Below, one piece after another: positions 35,912 to 44,930 of a stretch of DNA of 64,000 nt (its first letter is position 1; every line of letters starts with the position of its first letter). This DNA comes from Bernardetia sp. MNP-M8. GTDB lineage: Bacteria; Bacteroidota; Bacteroidia; Cytophagales; Bernardetiaceae. The position numbers and the translations under genes are program-made. The notes under the pieces were generated by a model that did not search any database, had not been told where the DNA came from, and worked only from the letters and a program-made list of their open reading frames with translations. The stretch is from the NCBI RefSeq assembly GCF_037126285.1, contig NZ_CP147012.1, forward strand, positions 1,488,001 through 1,552,000, in the 5' to 3' direction.

Positions 35912-35929
35912 ATACATGATTCAAAAAGC

Positions 35930-35968
35930 AAAAAGGCTTTCCATTTTATATAATGGGAAGTCTTTTTT
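35930..35968. terminator. Terminator, probably ancestral to hemE
   Basis: A 16-position stem with two mismatches or wobble pairs (35930-35945 with 35952-35967), then T. It also lies at the 3' end of the convergent lipoprotein gene. Confidence 0.7.
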
Positions 35969-35973
35969 GATTT

Positions 35974-36471
35974 TTATTCATACTCATACAACAAAAATTT
36001 ACCTTGTTTACCCAAAGTTTGTCCTTTCTTAATTTTCACACTTGTTACAGAAATACATTTATAATATCTACCCATTAATTTCTCTGCTTTTAGTTTTATA
36101 CATACTTCCTGCTTATTATCAATCAGTTCTTTGTATTTGAATTTTGTAAACTGTTGATATTGAGAGTTTTCCATGTAAATAGTTACTACTTCACCATCTT
36201 TTTTTCTAAGAAAAATATATGGACTATTCTTTAATTTTCTATTTATTATAACAGATAATAACGTGTCTTTTGCAATGGTTGAATCAGGTAAAGATGCATA
36301 ATGCAGTTCAAATTTTTTAACTACACTATCTGGTAAATTATACAAACTTCTAAGCCCAAAAATTTGATAATGTAAATTACCAGTTAATTCTTCACTTTTC
36401 ATATTTACTTTACAAGAAACTAAAGCAAGTACGGAGAAAATAATGAAAAGACATAATTTGTATTTAGTCAT
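35974..36471 (-). CDS. Small lipoprotein of unknown function
   Basis: A 165-residue protein with a lipoprotein signal (LCLFIIFSVLALVSCKVN; lipobox LVSC, Cys about residue 21). The mature part is about 145 residues, mostly beta strand by appearance, basic near the C terminus (VTSVKIKKGQTLGKQGKFLLYEYE). No domain recognised. It follows the sigma factor gene on the same strand after a hairpin, and it ends against the hemE-derived terminator. The gene flanks the right side of the hemE-tail insert, so it is probably an original neighbour of hemE. Confidence 0.7.
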   Translation of the reverse strand: MTKYKLCLFIIFSVLALVSCKVNMKSEELTGNLHYQIFGLRSLYNLPDSVVKKFELHYASLPDSTIAKDTLLSVIINRKLKNSPYIFLRKKDGEVVTIYMENSQYQQFTKFKYKELIDNKQEVCIKLKAEKLMGRYYKCISVTSVKIKKGQTLGKQGKFLLYEYE

Positions 36472-36500
36472 TTTGAAAGAGATAAAATAAAAATTAGCTC

Positions 36501-36534
36501 AAAAAAACCTACAAAAAATAAATTTCATAGGTTT
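36501..36534 (-). terminator. Terminator after the second sigma factor gene
   Basis: A 7-bp stem (aaaccta, 36505-36511, with 36528-36534), followed on the minus strand by a T run. Confidence 0.55.
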
Positions 36535-36543
36535 AAAAAATTT

Positions 36544-37212
36544 TTAAATCACATCACGCTTATTTTTCACTAAGTCATACATCAATTCTCTTGCTCGGTG
36601 TAATTGTGCTTTTACAGTTCCTAGAGGCGCATCTAGTTCGGTTGCTATTTCATCATACGAAAGTTCGTCAAAGTAGCGTAGTTCTACCAATTTTTTATAT
36701 TTTGGAGGAAGCTGATCGACAAAATTTCTAATAATTTCTATTTTTTGTGTTCGGATTGCTTCTTCTTGTGGTGTTAGATTTTGGTCTGGAACATCCATCT
36801 GAATCTGTTCACCTGAATCATTTTTATAAGGCGTATGTAAACTTAGGGTTTCTAATTTTTTCTTGCGAATAAAATCGATACAGTTATTGGTTGCAATACG
36901 GAAAAGCCACGTACTAAATGTATATTCTTTCTTAAATTTCTTTAGACTTTTAAATGCTTTTGTAAATGCTTCGACTGTCAAATCTTCAGCATCGTCAGTA
37001 TTTTTTACCATTTTGAGAAGCATAAAATACACCGAATTTTTATAACGATTCATCAGTTCAGCGTATGCTTGTTGGTCGCCTTTTACTGCCAAATCAATTA
37101 AATCAAAATCTTTTAGAGCTTTGTCTGAAAATTCTTTATCATCAGCATTAGACAAAGGATTTTTATTTACTTTTTCTTCTGAATTTTCGGAGTTTTTTTT
37201 ATTATCTTTCAT
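36544..37212 (-). CDS. ECF-type RNA polymerase sigma factor
   Basis: From ATG 37212 (222 residues; a TTG at 37215 lies directly before it). Region 2 (about 40-115) contains GDQQAYAELMNRYKNSVYFM and the core-binding DAEDLTVEAFTKAF and FSTWLFRIATNNCIDFIRK. Region 4 (about 155-215) holds the helix-turn-helix SYDEIATELDAPLGTVKAQLHRARELM. The first 40 residues are charged and low in complexity. No anti-sigma gene (zinc-binding or FecR type) is adjacent, so how it is held inactive is not known. Confidence 0.92.
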   Translation of the reverse strand: MKDNKKNSENSEEKVNKNPLSNADDKEFSDKALKDFDLIDLAVKGDQQAYAELMNRYKNSVYFMLLKMVKNTDDAEDLTVEAFTKAFKSLKKFKKEYTFSTWLFRIATNNCIDFIRKKKLETLSLHTPYKNDSGEQIQMDVPDQNLTPQEEAIRTQKIEIIRNFVDQLPPKYKKLVELRYFDELSYDEIATELDAPLGTVKAQLHRARELMYDLVKNKRDVI

Positions 37213-37298
37213 CAATAGAGGTGTAATAAATACTTTTTTTGTAATAAGTTATTAATATTTTTCTTTATACTAAATAACTTCTGTGTTATTTGCTACGT

Positions 37299-37323
37299 TG
37301 TTGTTGGTGTTTTCACAAACGAC
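37299..37323. repeat. gttgttggtg/cacaaacgac hairpin repeat
   Basis: Arms pair with two mismatches around a 4-5 base loop; related to 31061-31094 and to 55379-55404, where the right arm cacaaacgac recurs exactly. It lies between the sigma factor and the glycosyltransferase genes. Confidence 0.7.
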
Positions 37324-37418
37324 ATATAGCTATTTTTAATCCATAAATCAAAACTAGGTAAGAAATGGTCATTTTGACACATTTTTTCAGGATTTACTTT
37401 GTTAGAGTCGTTTCTGTA

Positions 37419-38630
37419 CTATTTCCATCTTTTAGGAGGAAAAAAAACTGCCCCTATTCCCACCACGAAATAATAAAAAATAAATACGAATTCAAAACCC
37501 AAAAATGCAGTAAAAAAATCTTTAAATAAGTATTTGTAAAAATTTTTATACGTAAAACGGCTTGAAACGTAATTATTTTGTATTTGGTTATAGAATATAC
37601 GCAAAATAGCAAAAAAAAGCAATTGACGAATCAATTCAAAACCTAAAACTTCATAAAAGCCATTTATAAAAAACCCTATAATAGCGATATACCAAAAAAA
37701 GATACTCAAAGGATAAATACTAGAAATAACTTTCTGACGAAAAGAATATTTTGTTCCAACAGACAAATGTCGCCGTTTTTGATGTAACCATTCTCTAAAA
37801 CCTTGAGGTGCTTTACTCTCTGTTTGTCCATCCAAACAAATGCCTACATTTTTATAAAATCGTTTTTCTGAAAAAATTAAATCATCATCTCCTCCTAATT
37901 GAGAAGCTATTTTTTCAAAACCTATCGTGTTACTTGTCTTTGTTGGGGACACCCAAAACGGCTGGATATTTTCTTCTACTGACGACAAAAAAATACTTTT
38001 TTTATAAGCCAAATTTCTTCCCACTCCCATATAAGCCATCCCAAAATTAGCAAAAGATATATATTGAAGTGCTGTTAGTAAGGTCTCGTTTTGTATAAAC
38101 CAATTTAAAAAATTACTCCTTTCTTTTTTATACAATGAAATTCCCACAACTGTATTTATTTCTTTATCAGAAAATGAATTTGCCATCTTTTCTATCCAAA
38201 ACCTATCTTTTGGCAAGCAGTCTGCATCTGTCAGTAAAATAATTTCATTTTTAGCTGCTTGTATTCCTATATGTAAAGCATATTTTTTTCCATTCCAATT
38301 TTGAGGTTTTTCGTTGATAGAAATAAAATGAAAGTTTTTAGCAGGATTATTTTTTTTGAATTCTTCCAAAATCTCTAAAGAATTATCGTCTGAACGGTCA
38401 TTTACTACAATAACTTCAAAATCTGAATAGCTTTGATTAAAAATAGAAATAAGTAGTTTTTCTAAATTATGTGCTTCATTTCTTGCTGCCATGACAACAG
38501 AAATAGTTTTTTTAGAAGATTTATTTTTGATTTTTCTAGTAAAGAGTAACTTAAAAATTACGACAAAAAAGCTACCTTGTAGGACAAGACTAATTACTAG
38601 AAAACCAAAAAAAATATAAATTTGATTCAC
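37419..38630 (-). CDS. Membrane glycosyltransferase, family 2
   Basis: A 403-residue GT-A glycosyltransferase with an N-terminal membrane helix (about 3-30) and three helices near the C terminus (about 305-400). The nucleotide-sugar site includes VVMAARNEAHNLEKLL, VVNDRSDDNS and the DxD-like DADCLPKDRFW. The acceptor-side motif QKRRHLSV resembles the Q-RRW motif of processive or lipid-acceptor members. The start is GTG at 38630, only 17 bases from the divergent lipoprotein ATG. The product (a carotenoid, lipid or polysaccharide sugar) cannot be named. Confidence 0.85.
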   Translation of the reverse strand: MNQIYIFFGFLVISLVLQGSFFVVIFKLLFTRKIKNKSSKKTISVVMAARNEAHNLEKLLISIFNQSYSDFEVIVVNDRSDDNSLEILEEFKKNNPAKNFHFISINEKPQNWNGKKYALHIGIQAAKNEIILLTDADCLPKDRFWIEKMANSFSDKEINTVVGISLYKKERSNFLNWFIQNETLLTALQYISFANFGMAYMGVGRNLAYKKSIFLSSVEENIQPFWVSPTKTSNTIGFEKIASQLGGDDDLIFSEKRFYKNVGICLDGQTESKAPQGFREWLHQKRRHLSVGTKYSFRQKVISSIYPLSIFFWYIAIIGFFINGFYEVLGFELIRQLLFFAILRIFYNQIQNNYVSSRFTYKNFYKYLFKDFFTAFLGFEFVFIFYYFVVGIGAVFFPPKRWK

Positions 38631-38647
38631 GCTTTTTTATTCTCACA

Positions 38648-39428
38648 ATGATTTTTTTTTTACTTCTGACTTTACTCTTATCTGCTTGTTCTCCTACACA
38701 AAAACCAGTTAAGCAAGACAAAACAGATTTAGATTCTATTCAAACTGAAATTATCAAAACAAAGATAGTAGAAACAGAGCCAAAAGAAGAACCTTTAAGG
38801 TATTGGTATATTTATTCAAATGGAAATCATAAACAACCTTCTGATTCTCTAGGTTGGTATAGGTCAGATTATGAAAAGTCATTAGCTCTCTACAATGATG
38901 TTGATAATCTTTCAAAAACTGTACACAACATAGGACTTCACGTTTCTATTTTTAAATTGGAAAATGAAAAGTTTGCTTTTGTAATTGATTCTACGACAAA
39001 AATATATAAATTTATTGAAGGAAATTATAAACAAATTATTTCTACTAATTCAGCTTTTGCTTTTGGAACAAATGTAAAAATTGAGCAAAAAAGATTGAAT
39101 CTAGATAAGTTTAAAGATGTTTTAGTAGAAATTCCTAGTGGTGGAATGGGTGGTTCTGAGTTTTTATTTCTTTTCTATAACCCTACAACCAAATCGTTTG
39201 ATTACGATTATGAAACAGAACTTAGAAACATAGAATTTGATATAAAAAAGCAAAAAGTCGTTAGCCATTATCAGTGGTCTAAAGCAACATTTGTTTTAGA
39301 GAATAATAAATCAAACCTATTATTTAAGATTTAGTAGTGCCAAAGAAGAGTTTATTGACAAAGAACAAGTTACCAAATACGACAAAGAAGGAAGAATAGT
39401 AAGTATTGATACAGTAAAAATCGAATAA
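38648..39428 (+). pseudogene. Lipoprotein gene with a likely 3' frameshift
   Basis: The first frame (38648-39334, 228 residues) starts with a lipoprotein signal (FFLLLTLLLSACSPTQ; lipobox LSAC) and a charged, threonine-rich linker. It has no domain that I recognise. It stops after NLLFKI. In the next frame the sequence from about 39306 continues as a credible protein tail (SSAKEEFIDKEQVTKYDKEG and IVSIDTVKIE) to TAA at 39426-39428. A single-base indel near 39310-39325 would join the two, adding about 30 residues. Either a real frameshift or a base error. It is divergent from the glycosyltransferase gene. Confidence 0.6.
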
Positions 39429-39437
39429 AAGAATAGA

Positions 39438-39468
39438 ATCGTAATTCCTAATTCGTAATTCGTAATTG
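39438..39468. repeat. aattcgtaatt tandem repeat (inverted copy)
   Basis: This 31-base stretch is the complement of the type at 32979-33009, with a few differences. It overlaps the 3' end of the DUF1838 gene and supplies its last residues (LRITN) and stop. Confidence 0.8.
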
Positions 39469-40506
39469 ATTTTTAACCTTCTTAAAATATGACCAACTTG
39501 TTTCATTCGGCTGCGAATATTCTGTGGGAGCATGCTCAAAAATAGGCTGCTTTGCTCTTACATAATCTTTTATATCTTGTGGCAATCCTTCAAAACCTTC
39601 CAAAATTTTATAACCTCTACATTGATACACTAAATATCCTTTTCTATCACCCATGTTCATAAAAGGAAGCCATTGTCCGATGCGTGTCCATGAAATAGTG
39701 GCAGGCATATCTGTTATCATTGGATTTTCTAAATCACTTTTTCGCACAAAAAACTGGAATAGTTCTGCACCTTGATACAAATCACTTTGTACATTTTGAG
39801 GAAATTCTTTTCTTGTAATAAGTGATGGATAAGTCAGAAAAATATCAGCATAAAAACAAACTATATCCTGTCCTAACTCACTATAAGGAATACCATAAAC
39901 TGTACTTTCATCACGATTTTGCTCATAATTTTCTTTAATATCATACGGAAAACGTTGATTTACAGGATTGTTCCAAACGTGAATTACTTCTAAAGAATCT
40001 TTATTTACTTTTGAATTTTCATCTAAAAAAGGATTTTTCATTTTTTCTATTATCTCTCCTGTGCGCTTGTCTGTATATAAGGCTACTTCTCTAGTCAATA
40101 ATTGTCTTGAAGAATCTGTTTTTAACCATCTTGACATACTAAAACCTTTCATTCCCATTATCTTTTTACTTCGTTCTCCATCAATGAAAGAATAAATATT
40201 ACCTTCCCAATAATAAGTGCTTTCTTTTGCTGAATTTCCATTTTCTAAGCCTTCCACTGAACTTCTAATTTTCATAAAAGCATCAAAATTTTGTTTGTCA
40301 TCTTCTAAATCAATTTCTTTATTTGGGTCAGAATCTAAAATTATTTCATTATCTAATTTATCTTTCAGACTATTTTTTATTCTATCAGATTCGCTATTCT
40401 GACTTATTTCGCTTTTCTTTGTTTGACAACCACACAAAATCAAACTCAGACTAAAAGTGATTATTCTTATCCACAACAAAAGGTTAGGGTATATTTGCTT
40501 AAACAT
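39448..40506 (-). CDS. DUF1838 lipoprotein
   Basis: A 352-residue protein. The lipoprotein signal (SLSLILCGCQ) is followed by a DUF1838-type domain. Family patterns visible are TYYWEGNIYSFIDGE, LTREVALYTDKRTGEI, IHVWNNPVNQRFP, and WTRIGQWLPFMNMGDRKG. DUF1838 proteins are secreted or periplasmic and of unknown function. The final KNQLRITN is encoded by an adjoining aattcgtaatt repeat, so the true C terminus was probably slightly different. It is monocistronic. The lipobox LCGC is slightly unusual. Confidence 0.75.
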   Translation of the reverse strand: MFKQIYPNLLLWIRIITFSLSLILCGCQTKKSEISQNSESDRIKNSLKDKLDNEIILDSDPNKEIDLEDDKQNFDAFMKIRSSVEGLENGNSAKESTYYWEGNIYSFIDGERSKKIMGMKGFSMSRWLKTDSSRQLLTREVALYTDKRTGEIIEKMKNPFLDENSKVNKDSLEVIHVWNNPVNQRFPYDIKENYEQNRDESTVYGIPYSELGQDIVCFYADIFLTYPSLITRKEFPQNVQSDLYQGAELFQFFVRKSDLENPMITDMPATISWTRIGQWLPFMNMGDRKGYLVYQCRGYKILEGFEGLPQDIKDYVRAKQPIFEHAPTEYSQPNETSWSYFKKVKNQLRITN

Positions 40507-40644
40507 ATATTTAGTTTTCTTTATTTACAAAAAATGTAGTAGTAATTATAGATTCTATTCCCAATTGATTTTCTGTAAAGCTAAACAAATTAGTAAGTTT
40601 TAGATTATAATTTTAGAATTTTTTTTACAAAAAAATAGTACACT

Positions 40645-41079
40645 ATGGAAATTATTGGAAGAGTAGAATCAGTAGGTTTGACAGACTTAGAAGTACCTTT
40701 GATAGATGCTAAAACTGATACTGGAGCTTATACTTCTTCGTTACATTGTCATAATATTAGAGTGATAGAGGAAGATGGAAAACAATTATTGTGTTTTTCT
40801 ATTCTAGACCCAACTCATGAAGATTATCAAGAAAGAGAGTATCGTTTGGAGGAGTTTTCTCAAGCAAAAGTACGTAGCTCAAACGGAGTAGCTCAAACTC
40901 GTTATAAAATTAATACTCGTGTACGTATTGGACGAAGTGATTATAGAACCTATTTTACACTCACAAACAGAAAAAGTATGCGTTACCCCATCCTACTTGG
41001 TAGAAAACTGTTAAGTAAACGTTTTTTGGTAGATTGCTCACAAACCTACTTATTACCTATGCCTAAAAAAAAGAAGTAA
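40645..41079 (+). CDS. Retropepsin-like 'ATP-dependent zinc protease' family protein
   Basis: A 144-residue protein matching the COG4067 family, often found beside rimK and labelled zinc protease, though the fold is that of single-domain aspartic proteases. The motif IDAKTDTGAYTSSLH (about 19-33) contains the DTGA active-site aspartate. Later stretches YKINTRVRIGRSDYRTYFTL and RYPILLGRKLL form the psi-loop half. Start ATG 40645. No rimK (ribosomal S6 modification) gene is adjacent, so the usual context is missing. A strong terminator follows. Confidence 0.88.
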   Translation: MEIIGRVESVGLTDLEVPLIDAKTDTGAYTSSLHCHNIRVIEEDGKQLLCFSILDPTHEDYQEREYRLEEFSQAKVRSSNGVAQTRYKINTRVRIGRSDYRTYFTLTNRKSMRYPILLGRKLLSKRFLVDCSQTYLLPMPKKKK

Positions 41080-41125
41080 AACAGAGTTGATAAAATATTA
41101 TCGTAGTCTTTTTTGACTAAAACCA

Positions 41126-41161
41126 CAAAAGGCTCATTCTACAAGTAGAATAAGCCTTTTG
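41126..41161 (+). terminator. Terminator after the retropepsin-like gene
   Basis: A 16-bp stem with one wobble pair (41126-41141 with 41146-41161) and a four-base loop; T residues lie in the right arm. Confidence 0.88.
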
Positions 41162-41644
41162 ATTGGTGTGTGTGTTGTGTTATTTGTGTGTAAGGTCAAA
41201 AAGTGTTTCGATTCCAAACAAATGAAAACTAAAAACAGAGTCTCATTAAAACCTTTATGTTGTTTGAAAACAGTTTTCAGTAAATATATTTGTGTGTATT
41301 GATATATTTCTGGGTGTGTAAAACTATTCTCTGTGTTTTATTCCAATTTTGTGACAGAAAAATTGTATCTTGCTAAGTCTTTGTAAGTTATCTCATTTTA
41401 TTATGAGTGACTAATTACTACTTTTGCTTTCTACAAGTGTGTTTTTCTTCTAGCACATAACAAATTTACGGCAAGTCTAGTAGTAAAAATTATACGAAAC
41501 TCTCTATTTTTTGAATCAATCCTTCAAAGTGTTCAAAAAGCAATACTATTGTTTCGTTTTATTAAAAACATTTATTTTGTTTTGTGCATAGACATCCTTT
41601 TCAACTTTGGTTTTGGCTTACTTCATTGATTTATCTTTTATTTT
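41162..41644. other. Intergenic stretch with a GT-rich tract
   Basis: About 480 bases before the AraC gene. 41165-41195 is rich in gtgtgt/gttgtg units and gtgtgt recurs near 41290 and 41314. No clear promoter with both elements was found. Confidence 0.4.
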
Positions 41645-42658
41645 ATGTCTATTATTTCCTCTGAATCTACAACATATCAATCTAATAGAACTACTCTATC
41701 CGTATTTAATTATACTGATAAAATTAATTCTATTCATTCTGTAAAGCCCAAAACAATTCAAACTGGCAAAGTTACTTTGGTTATAATTTTAGATGGAAAT
41801 CTCAATTTTGAGTACAAAGAATACAATCAAAGCTGTACGATAGGCGAATCATTAATTATTCCTCCTCATAAAGCAGTCCGTTTGGAAGTCTTAAATAGAG
41901 CTGAGGAAAAACAGAATAAAAAAACTGCTAAAACTAAAAAAAGTGGTCTTTCTTGGATTGAGGTGGAAGTTCCTATAGAAATGGTTAATCTAACTATTTC
42001 TCAATACAATAAAATAGGAATAGCAGAAGATGATTGTAAATTAAAGGTCGAAAATAATTCAGTTTGGCAGTTTGGAGAAAAACCTATCAATGTTACACAT
42101 GACACGAGTATCAAGAAAGCTATTACAAGATTAATTGACTTGTTTACTGAAGAGCATTATAATAAAGATGTCTTTATAGATTTTGCTCTAAAAGAACTTA
42201 TTTTACGATTTGTCCGAACTCCTGCACGAGATAAAATAGAAGTAGAAAAAAATGAAGATTTAGAAAATGAAACCAATCCAAGTATTGAAGCTGTTTTAGA
42301 TTATATAAAAGAACATATTGACGAGCCTATTTCTATTGATACCTTAACCGATATTGCCAGTATGAGCAAAGCTGCATTTTTCAGGACTTTCAAAGAGACC
42401 TTAGATATTTCACCAATTGACTATATTAATAGAGAGCGTGTAGAAATTGCAAAAAATCGTTTGGTAGATATTTCGAAATCAGTTACTGATATTTGTTATG
42501 AATTAGGCTACAATCATATGACTTATTTTATTCGTGTTTTTAAGAAATATGAAGGAATAACACCCAAACAGTTTCAAATAAAACAGAATAAAGAGAATAA
42601 AGAAAACAGTAAAAACGAGGACAAACAGATAGAAAAAGAAAATAAATCAAAAGAATAA
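41645..42658 (+). CDS. AraC family transcriptional regulator
   Basis: A 337-residue activator. The N-terminal half is a cupin-like AraC ligand-binding region (about 25-180; TVTLVIILDGNLNFEYKE-like strand, IGESLIIPPHKAVRL). The C-terminal half is a double helix-turn-helix (about 215-310): PISIDTLTDIASMSKAAFFRTFKET and SVTDICYELGYNHMTYFIRVFKKYEGITPKQF. A lysine/glutamate/asparagine-rich tail of about 25 residues follows, unusual for the family. The neighbouring genes do not point to a specific ligand or target. Confidence 0.92.
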   Translation: MSIISSESTTYQSNRTTLSVFNYTDKINSIHSVKPKTIQTGKVTLVIILDGNLNFEYKEYNQSCTIGESLIIPPHKAVRLEVLNRAEEKQNKKTAKTKKSGLSWIEVEVPIEMVNLTISQYNKIGIAEDDCKLKVENNSVWQFGEKPINVTHDTSIKKAITRLIDLFTEEHYNKDVFIDFALKELILRFVRTPARDKIEVEKNEDLENETNPSIEAVLDYIKEHIDEPISIDTLTDIASMSKAAFFRTFKETLDISPIDYINRERVEIAKNRLVDISKSVTDICYELGYNHMTYFIRVFKKYEGITPKQFQIKQNKENKENSKNEDKQIEKENKSKE

Positions 42659-42834
42659 TTTTAATTTTTCATTGTAATCAAATATTGATATTATGTGTAA
42701 ATTTAAAGAAATTTAATTTTTTCGTAACCTTACAACATTTTGTTTCGTTGTTGTAGATATATAAGTCTGTTTAGTTTAAATACTTTATAGTCTTCCAAAA
42801 TAAATTACTCACTATTAAAATAACTATCTTCTTT

Positions 42835-43017
42835 ATGAAACTTACAAAATCTACTTACGATTCAGTTTTAGCAGGTGTTTGTGGAGGAATTGCAGAGGCT
42901 TTTGGCTGGGATAGCAATTTGATTCGTATGGCATTTGTTTTATTTACATTTTTTGGAGTAGGCTCACCTATTCTTATTTATATCATTTTAGCTTTAGTAA
43001 TGCCTAAAGAGTTCTAA
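42835..43017 (+). CDS. PspC domain protein
   Basis: A 60-residue protein consisting only of a PspC domain: KSTYDSVLAGVCGGIAEAFG followed by a membrane segment (IRMAFVLFTFFGVGSPILIYIILALVMP). PspC-type proteins stabilise the inner membrane or transmit phage-shock signals. Small PspC proteins of this size are common in Bacteroidota and often lie near regulators, as here after an AraC gene. The spacing of 176 bases makes co-transcription uncertain. A weak terminator follows. Confidence 0.9.
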   Translation: MKLTKSTYDSVLAGVCGGIAEAFGWDSNLIRMAFVLFTFFGVGSPILIYIILALVMPKEF

Positions 43018-43093
43018 GTTATCTACTAGAAGAGTAATCAAAATAGTAATATATATATAAAGCAAAAGATTTTTACATCTCTTATTTTGCATC

Positions 43094-43141
43094 AAATTCC
43101 ACCTTTTAAACAAGTTAATTGTTAAAGAGTGGAATTTTTTA
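43094..43141 (+). terminator. Terminator after the PspC gene
   Basis: A 9-bp stem (aaattccac, 43094-43102, with 43129-43137), a long loop, then a T run. Confidence 0.6.
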
Positions 43142-43355
43142 TGGATTTGCTTGTACTTTCAGTTTATTTTTTCAAAAGTTTACTAACTTAGCATATCCTT
43201 TTCCAAAACTATTCTGAAATAGAAAAAAACTAAAATCGGATAAAAATGTAGAAAAACAAAACAAATTTCTATAAAAAGACCTTCTGAATACTTGTACTAT
43301 CATCAATATAAAGTTTATATACTGCCATTTATCCTAATAATAATGTAATTGAATC

Positions 43356-44360
43356 ATGAAAAAATATTTTCTCTCTACTCGTTGTAGCTCATTTTTTAAC
43401 CTTATTTTCTTCTGTACTATACTCTTTATTAGTAACAATCTTTTAGCTCAACAAGACGCTCAGTTTAGCCAATACATGTTTAATAGTCTTTATTTTAATC
43501 CAGCAGCAGCAGGAAGTGATGCAGATTATACAACAATGGGCGTTTTTCATAGAAGCCAGTGGATAAACTATTCTCCTACGTTTGATGATGGTGGTGCGCC
43601 TAGCTCACAGGTTGGTTTTGTGAGTATGCCTCTCAATCGTATCAATAGTGGTATAGGACTTCATTTTGCGAATGACAAGATTGGTCCTTTGAGCAGCACA
43701 GAAGTACAGATTTCGTATGCTTATCATTTTAATCTCAAAAATAAAGACCGTATTTCGTTTGGACTACGTGGAGGTATGTATAATCAAAGAATTGATTTTA
43801 GTCAGTACCGTCCAAATCAAGAAAATGACCCAAGAATTCCAAGTACAGGAGTAGAAAATCAATTTCAACCTGATTTAGCAGTCGGCTTATATTATCAATC
43901 TGTAAAAGGATACTATGTTGGAGTAAGTACAAATCACTTATTGAAATCTACTTTTGATTATAGTACAGGAATTGATATTACTTCTCTACAACCTCATGTT
44001 TATTTGATGGGTGGAAGTAGTTTTGATATTTCTCCTTCTCTTATGTTGCAACCTTCAGCTATTTTGAAATTTACTTCTGGAGCTTTATCCTATGAAGGAA
44101 GTATTCTATTGAATTATAACGAAACTTATTTTGGAGGTGTTTCAGCTAGAGCTTCTAATGCACTTGATGCAGGAATATTTATTTTGGGAGTAAACATGTT
44201 AGAGAATAAAGACCTTAGAATAACCTATTCATTAGATTTGGTAACAAGTGGAAGAGATGCAAAACAACCTACTTCACACGAAATTTCAATTGGTTATCGT
44301 CTTCCTTCTCCGAAGCCTAAAGTTTTGCCTACAATACGAACGCCTCGTTTTCGTTTCTAA
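43356..44360 (+). CDS. PorP/SprF family type IX secretion outer-membrane protein
   Basis: A 334-residue protein. The signal peptide ends at NNLLAQ, directly before QDAQFSQYMFNSLYFNPAAAGS, the family signature of PorP/SprF proteins. A beta-barrel with GSILLNYNETYFGGVSAR, AGIFILGVNML and the C-terminal HEISIGYRLP strand follows. PorP/SprF proteins take part in the type IX secretion and gliding machinery, and several genomes have many paralogues. It precedes gldK by 570 bases on the same strand, as in other Bacteroidota, so it is very likely the PorP partner of the core complex. Confidence 0.9.
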   Translation: MKKYFLSTRCSSFFNLIFFCTILFISNNLLAQQDAQFSQYMFNSLYFNPAAAGSDADYTTMGVFHRSQWINYSPTFDDGGAPSSQVGFVSMPLNRINSGIGLHFANDKIGPLSSTEVQISYAYHFNLKNKDRISFGLRGGMYNQRIDFSQYRPNQENDPRIPSTGVENQFQPDLAVGLYYQSVKGYYVGVSTNHLLKSTFDYSTGIDITSLQPHVYLMGGSSFDISPSLMLQPSAILKFTSGALSYEGSILLNYNETYFGGVSARASNALDAGIFILGVNMLENKDLRITYSLDLVTSGRDAKQPTSHEISIGYRLPSPKPKVLPTIRTPRFRF

Positions 44361-44930
44361 TACATAAGTGTAAAAGAAATTTTTAGTCTACTAGAAGTTT
44401 TATTTTAACTTTTCTATTGAAAATCTTAGAAAAAAATCTTTTTTCACCAAATAATCTATTGAATTAGTTTAATTTTGCGTTATATTTCACTTTTTTAGTA
44501 AAAGATTAAAAAAAAGTTACCTAGATTCGACGAATAGACAGAAAATTTCGATAAATTTGATAAATATTTCGGTAAAACTATACTAATCTCTAAAAAATGT
44601 AGTTATTAGTATAAGAATAACAAATAGAGTAATAGACCAATTACATCTATTTAATTGATAACTAATGATTTATATTAAACCATTAAAACAATAAATAGGC
44701 TATATTTGGCATTATTATTCTATGTTTACTCTGAAAAAAAACTAATCTGATTCGAAAATTTAATTTAAAAGTCTGATTTAAAGCTTTACTTTTAGTATTT
44801 AATTGACTATCTAATATTTAAGAAACTCATCACAAAACAAATCTATACTATACTTATTCACTCTAACAAGCAATAAGGATAAAATTTTAAAATAGATGCG
44901 TTCTTGACCTTTATAACAAGAAAACCGAAC
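44361..44930. other. Long gap between porP-like gene and gldK
   Basis: 570 bases without a credible frame. A TAatTTTG box (44470-44477) has no TTG at the right distance. The gap suggests that gldK has its own promoter. Confidence 0.4.

Noticed and set aside
41165-41195. GT-rich tract as a CRISPR or telomere-like repeat
   Set aside because: Irregular units with no fixed period or spacers; simple sequence only.
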